Shown here piece by piece: positions 51,249-54,702 of a stretch of 54,702 bases of DNA (the first letter of the stretch is position 1; every line of letters starts with the position of its first letter). The stretch is from Deltaproteobacteria bacterium. Lineage in GTDB: Bacteria; Desulfobacterota; Desulfobulbia; Desulfobulbales; Desulfurivibrionaceae. The notes under the pieces are model-generated. The model was not told where the DNA came from. It did not search any database and saw only the letters and a list, made by a program, of their open reading frames with translations. The stretch lies in NCBI GenBank assembly GCA_021802645.1, contig JAJZRO010000016.1, positions 1-54,702 on the forward strand. The letters are read 5' to 3'. The translations under genes and the position numbers were made by a program.

Positions 51249-52385
51249 TCAATGCGTCAAAAGAGTGCGGTAAACCTCGGCCACCCGCTCGGCCACCCGC
51301 TCCCACGAATACTCTTCAGCGGTCTGCCTGGCGGCGTAGCCCATCCGTTCCCTGTTCCCAGGCTGGAGAACCGTGGCCAACCGCTCACTGATCTGGCCGA
51401 TGTCCTGGCGGTCGACGACAAAACCGTTTACCCCCTCGGCGACCAGATCCCGCGCGCCGACCTGCTGGCTGACAATGACGGGGCAGGAGGCGGCCATTGC
51501 CTCAAGTACTGCCATGCCAAAGGTATCGAAATCAGAAAGCATGACAAAGGCATCTCCCGCCAAATACAGTTTTTCAATATCCTGCTCCCACACGCCGGCA
51601 AAAACAACCAGTCCGGCAATATCGAGATCACGAGCGATCGCCTCAAACTTCCGCCGATTCCCCTTGCCCACGACAAGCAGGGTGGGCGGAACGGTCGCCC
51701 CGCCTTTCCTGTGCATGGCAATCGCCCGCATGATGCGCTCCAGCCCCTTCAGTTCGAAATTCATGCTCACAAAAAGCAGAAGGGGCGACTGTGGGGCAAT
51801 ACCATAACGGTCACGGATCTCCCGGCTGGCCGCGGCTCCGTCAAAACGCTCGAAGCGGGAAAGCGCAACGCCGGGATAGACGACCTCGGCGAGCCTGCCG
51901 GCGGCAGGATATTGCTCAAGAAACTTTCCCAGCGCCAACTGCGAAACCGCAAGAAATCTGCGACACCCCCCCTCTTCGACCATTTTTTTTTCCACCCATG
52001 CGGTGGCCAAGTCGAAAAGACTCATCCCCTTGCGGCGCACTTCACTGACCCAGAAGCGATGCGGCACTCCATGCATGGTAAAGAGATCCGCCTTAAAAAT
52101 ACGATCATGGGCGTGGACAAGATTGAAATTTTGTCCGGCTATCTGGCGGTTGGCAAGGGCGGCGAAACTCACGGTGGTCAAAAAACGCGGGAATCGCACG
52201 ACCGGGACCCGATGAAAGGTGACACGATCAGAGAACACCCGCCAGCGATTGGCAAACACATGGAATTCAAAATCGCTCTCCATGGCGAGTCGTTCGGTCA
52301 CTTCAGCGGCGAAACGCTCTCCCCCCCCTACCAAGCCGTACTTGGGAATGACGACCGCGATTTTGGCCTTTCGGGGCGAGGTCAT
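51249..52385 (-). CDS. Glycosyltransferase family 4 (GT-B fold)
   Basis: The 378-residue protein starts with VVIPKYGLVGGGERFAAEV, the glycine-rich donor-side loop seen in GT4 enzymes, and has LLFVSMNFELKGLERIMRAI, followed by the nucleotide-sugar binding EXXE-like DTFGMAVLEAMAASCPVI block. It transfers a nucleotide-activated hexose to a lipid-linked acceptor, probably in surface polysaccharide synthesis. It lies between FkbM-like and GT-D genes on the same strand; the stop is 11 bases from the next start. Confidence 0.92.
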   Translation of the reverse strand: MTSPRKAKIAVVIPKYGLVGGGERFAAEVTERLAMESDFEFHVFANRWRVFSDRVTFHRVPVVRFPRFLTTVSFAALANRQIAGQNFNLVHAHDRIFKADLFTMHGVPHRFWVSEVRRKGMSLFDLATAWVEKKMVEEGGCRRFLAVSQLALGKFLEQYPAAGRLAEVVYPGVALSRFERFDGAAASREIRDRYGIAPQSPLLLFVSMNFELKGLERIMRAIAMHRKGGATVPPTLLVVGKGNRRKFEAIARDLDIAGLVVFAGVWEQDIEKLYLAGDAFVMLSDFDTFGMAVLEAMAASCPVIVSQQVGARDLVAEGVNGFVVDRQDIGQISERLATVLQPGNRERMGYAARQTAEEYSWERVAERVAEVYRTLLTH

Positions 52386-52444
52386 GCCCTCACCGCCGAA
52401 CCAGGCTGGCCACCGAAATCCACATCCCGATCCCCTTGCCGGCT

Positions 52445-53218
52445 TTAGAAGTCGACGAATCTGACATAAATATCACCGAAGACAGAGAGATCCTTCGGCA
52501 GTTGGCGCAATACCATCTGCATCCGGTCGGGAGACATCCACTCGTCGGCGGCAAGCGCCATGGATTCGCCAAGAGAATAATTGAGACGGATATTGCCCAG
52601 AGAGGCCAGGTGCATGATCGCCCGCCACGTGGATTCCATATACTCAGGCGTGAATTCCAGCGACAACGCCTTCACCGGTTGCGTCAGGCCGGAGACCACC
52701 TCAAACTCGTACCCTTCCACATCGATCTTCACAAAAACGGGGCGGCCATAGCGCGCTATCAGATCGTCCAGCGTGGTAATCTGCACCACCTGCCGCTGGT
52801 CCCATGTATATTGCTGAAAACGGCCGCTCTCACGCACCGCCTGCATCCAATCCGCAGAGAGCGTGGAAAGCGTGTGCTCGCCGCTGATATGCATCTCTGC
52901 CTCGCCTTGCCTGGCACCCAAGGCCCGATGTTCGAGTTGAAACCGCGGCTGCTTACCGAAGGCAGCCTGGAGCAACTCGGCGCAACGGGGTTGGGGTTCC
53001 ACCGCAACGACCCTCGCGCCAATTTTCAGGAAAATCTTTGTCCGGTTCCCGAGGTTGGCTCCGACATCGAAGCAGATATCCCCCTCACCCACGAACTGCC
53101 GATAAAAGACAAGCCGTTTCTGGTCGTCGGGAGACCATCGTCTCGCCTGGGAGACAAATTGCCACTTCTTAAACGCCCGGTACCAACGGTTTGTTTTATA
53201 TTTTTTGCCGTGTTCCAT
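52445..53218 (-). CDS. FkbM-family SAM-dependent methyltransferase
   Basis: The 257-residue protein has the FkbM pattern: ICFDVGANLGNRTKIFL for SAM binding (about residues 45-62), VVAVEPQPRC, THE conserved TLDDLIARYG and VKIDVEGYEFEV, where Asp and Glu near the substrate are retained. FkbM enzymes O-methylate sugars or lipids in glycan clusters. The ATG at 53218 (MEHGKK) was chosen because the first 49 residues of the longer frame do not match; the preceding gene ends at 53196, so the genes overlap by 23 bases. Confidence 0.88.
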   Translation of the reverse strand: MEHGKKYKTNRWYRAFKKWQFVSQARRWSPDDQKRLVFYRQFVGEGDICFDVGANLGNRTKIFLKIGARVVAVEPQPRCAELLQAAFGKQPRFQLEHRALGARQGEAEMHISGEHTLSTLSADWMQAVRESGRFQQYTWDQRQVVQITTLDDLIARYGRPVFVKIDVEGYEFEVVSGLTQPVKALSLEFTPEYMESTWRAIMHLASLGNIRLNYSLGESMALAADEWMSPDRMQMVLRQLPKDLSVFGDIYVRFVDF

Positions 53219-54164
53219 TCCGCCAACCCTTGATCTTTTCCCGATCCACGGTGCGTAGATATCCTGCTCCAACCAGCAGGCTCCATCTGATACGCAAATA
53301 CAAATAGGTCCGTTCCCAAACCCGCTTAATCCATGGCATGGGATAGGAGAAATAGATTTTACCAATTAACCGCAGATAAAATCGATGCCAATTGCTGTCT
53401 TTTTTTTCCGGATGGTATTTTTCCCAAGGAGAGAGATAGGTCAGGCCATAAAAATTGGTTTCATAAGGCGACTGCGGCCAACAATCGCCCATACATATTT
53501 CTGTCTGGGGAATACCAGATGTGAAATCTAACGCTGGAAAGCATAACATGTTTAATATCTGATCGGCGCAGTGAATATAGAGAGAATTTGTATGATGGTT
53601 GTGGGTCAAAAATATTTTTTCTGTTCTCAGCTTGCCAAGAATGAAATCAACAATCTTAACATCTGTCTCATTTTCTTTGGATCGAAGAACCGCTATCGTT
53701 TCGTCAAATCGACGACCAAATTCAAAATCAATTTCTCCACGACAAAATTTATCAGCAATCTCTTTCAAAGAAAGATCATTCTCAACTAATGAAACTATAG
53801 CATCTTTCCCCTTAACATCATTAACATCTTCAAACAAAGGCCACATGGCATAATTATACACGTAAGGAAAAGAAATTTTTACACAATGTGCTGGTAAATA
53901 TTTCATTATATAATCAGTTGCATAAATTCCATGTTTTATATTGATTGGTTGATAAATAAATAATTCCGCATCATTAAATGATGCCAAATCAATATCTATT
54001 TTATTTTTTATTGCAATATAGTTGTTTATTATTTCTATAAAGTATTTTTCTTGAAAATATGCGCTTTTCTCCAAAAAAGAACCAACAGCGCTCCCTTGGC
54101 AATTGGCATAAATAAGGCATTTTTTCTTTACCACACCAGAACATAGCGGCTTTGTTGCATTCAT
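53196..54164 (-). CDS. WcbI-like polysaccharide biosynthesis protein
   Basis: The 322-residue protein has KKCLIYANCQGSAVGSFLEK near residue 14, resembling the start of the WcbI domain (a CoA-dependent acetyltransferase-like domain in capsule synthesis), and later LTHNHHTNSLYIHCADQI, which contains His and Asp possibly equivalent to the catalytic set. The assignment is by motif only. The gene is clearly richer in A and T than its neighbours, a sign of recent horizontal transfer, frequent in glycan loci. The ATG at 54164 (MNATKP) is the likely start; the longer reading frame has a GC-rich, unconserved N-terminus. Confidence 0.75.
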   Translation of the reverse strand: MNATKPLCSGVVKKKCLIYANCQGSAVGSFLEKSAYFQEKYFIEIINNYIAIKNKIDIDLASFNDAELFIYQPINIKHGIYATDYIMKYLPAHCVKISFPYVYNYAMWPLFEDVNDVKGKDAIVSLVENDLSLKEIADKFCRGEIDFEFGRRFDETIAVLRSKENETDVKIVDFILGKLRTEKIFLTHNHHTNSLYIHCADQILNMLCFPALDFTSGIPQTEICMGDCWPQSPYETNFYGLTYLSPWEKYHPEKKDSNWHRFYLRLIGKIYFSYPMPWIKRVWERTYLYLRIRWSLLVGAGYLRTVDREKIKGWRNGTRQKI

Positions 54165-54192
54165 TTCGTCTTTCCAGTCTGCCTCGTCGCAG

Positions 54193-54702
54193 TTATTCAA
54201 TAACAGCGTCGACCACAGCGGTTCGTTTCGTTTGAAACAGGGCCGTACTGAACCCCAAAAGGACAAAAAACACCCCGGCAAAAAGAGTATTTCCGGTTGG
54301 TTCAAAGGTCGCAATCAGCAAGACGGCAAAGAGTGATATCAGGAAACAATCACCCCATTCCTTATAGTATGCATCCTCACCGCTTCTCCTTATGATCTGT
54401 ATGGAATTCCAGACCACGCGGAAAACCAGAACCCCGAACAGAGCAAAGCCAACCACCCCGGTCCGCACGAGCAGATTCAAGGGCAGGCTGTGCGGGTCCC
54501 CAAGCACTGGGTACGACCTGAGCTCGGGAGGGATTTTTTCTCGGTAACGATCCAAGTCCAAAGAGGTATAGTTTCCCCCCCCAATTCCGATCCCCAACAC
54601 GGGATTCTCTTTCCATATTTCAAGAGCAACCAGTAACGTCGCGTGCCGATCACTTTGCGCGATGTTTGTATAATTCAGTCTCGTTACAACCGGGTTCACT
54701 GC
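54193..54702 (-). CDS. O-antigen ligase/polymerase-like membrane protein, C-terminal part
   Basis: Only the last 170 or so residues are inside the window; the gene runs off the right edge. VLGIGIGGGNYTSL and DPHSLPLNLLVRTG are typical of the Wzy_C region of O-antigen ligases and polymerases, with the conserved HS pair that is part of the catalytic periplasmic loop. Two or three C-terminal membrane helices follow. The internal GTG near the edge is probably not the real start. It would be the most upstream glycan gene of this minus-strand run and supports export of a polymer through the surface pathway. Confidence 0.8.
   Translation of the reverse strand, partial: AVNPVVTRLNYTNIAQSDRHATLLVALEIWKENPVLGIGIGGGNYTSLDLDRYREKIPPELRSYPVLGDPHSLPLNLLVRTGVVGFALFGVLVFRVVWNSIQIIRRSGEDAYYKEWGDCFLISLFAVLLIATFEPTGNTLFAGVFFVLLGFSTALFQTKRTAVVDAVIE

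Noticed and set aside
1-54702. tRNA, rRNA, CRISPR arrays and insertion sequences
   Set aside because: I searched by eye for tRNA T-loops, regularly spaced repeats and transposase motifs on both strands and found none.

Overview
The window is GC-rich, densely coded and shows no plasmid, phage, transposon, rRNA or tRNA signature. The content suggests an anaerobic, signalling-rich Gram-negative bacterium of the Desulfobacterota (former Deltaproteobacteria). The pointers are anaerobic (early cobalt insertion) cobalamin synthesis with a signal-peptide-bearing cobaltochelatase, many PAS/HDOD/HD-GYP proteins, DUF1566 repeats, paired cysteine-tryptophan (two-CW-like) domains and several radical SAM enzymes. 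This placement is inferred from gene content; no 16S or ribosomal gene is present to confirm it.

Layout. (1) 0.5-5.9 kb (+): zinc-finger thioredoxin, a large SNF2-type ATPase and MutY, tightly spaced and probably co-transcribed. (2) 6.0-9.9 kb: membrane diguanylate cyclase, hybrid histidine kinase and a convergent PAS histidine kinase. (3) 10.3-23.3 kb (-): one long cobalamin operon read from a cobalamin riboswitch at about 23.3 kb: cbiK (exported), FecCD/BtuC-type permease, BtuD-type ATPase, BtuF-type binding protein, cbiA, cbiC, [dispersed repeat], cbiD, cbiET, cbiL, cbiF, cbiG, cbiH, then a two-repeat DUF1566 protein. Most junctions overlap or abut. (4) 23.5-24.7 kb (-): a second cobalamin riboswitch with an intrinsic terminator in front of a Gate-domain membrane protein, a candidate cobalt/corrinoid transporter. 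(5) 24.75-32.2 kb: signalling cluster with two histidine kinases sharing a near-identical catalytic core, two response regulators (one HD-GYP-like) and an HDOD protein. (6) 32.4-38.2 kb: PflX-like radical SAM protein, small PQ-loop-like membrane protein, KamA-family aminomutase, tandem universal stress protein and a REC-PAS-PAS-GAF-degenerate GGDEF protein. (7) 38.3-44.3 kb: ComM-type AAA protein, two HDOD paralogues, an HTH regulator with a cysteine cluster, cysteine synthase and a YgjP-like metallopeptidase. (8) 44.5-54.7 kb: surface polysaccharide region with an MsbA-type exporter, UDP-glucuronate decarboxylase, methyltransferases and glycosyltransferases, a WcbI-like protein in an AT-rich patch, and the C-terminal part of an O-antigen ligase/polymerase-like protein cut by the window end.

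How the genes work together. The cobalamin block makes the corrin ring from sirohydrochlorin up to cobyrinate a,c-diamide and is likely shut off by its own product through the riboswitch. The later steps and the CbiJ reductase are not in this window. The signalling genes (5 histidine kinase/REC proteins, 3 HDOD, 1 HD-GYP, 1 active and 1 degenerate GGDEF) point to c-di-GMP and two-component control. The last 10 kb build and export a glycan that may contain UDP-xylose-derived sugar.

Most interesting unexplained items: a dispersed element of about 95 bp present twice (8690-8790 and 17186-17280) downstream of genes in sense orientation; the exported cobaltochelatase next to a B12-type importer; the riboswitch-controlled Gate permease; and one cysteine-cluster domain attached both to a histidine kinase and to an HTH regulator.
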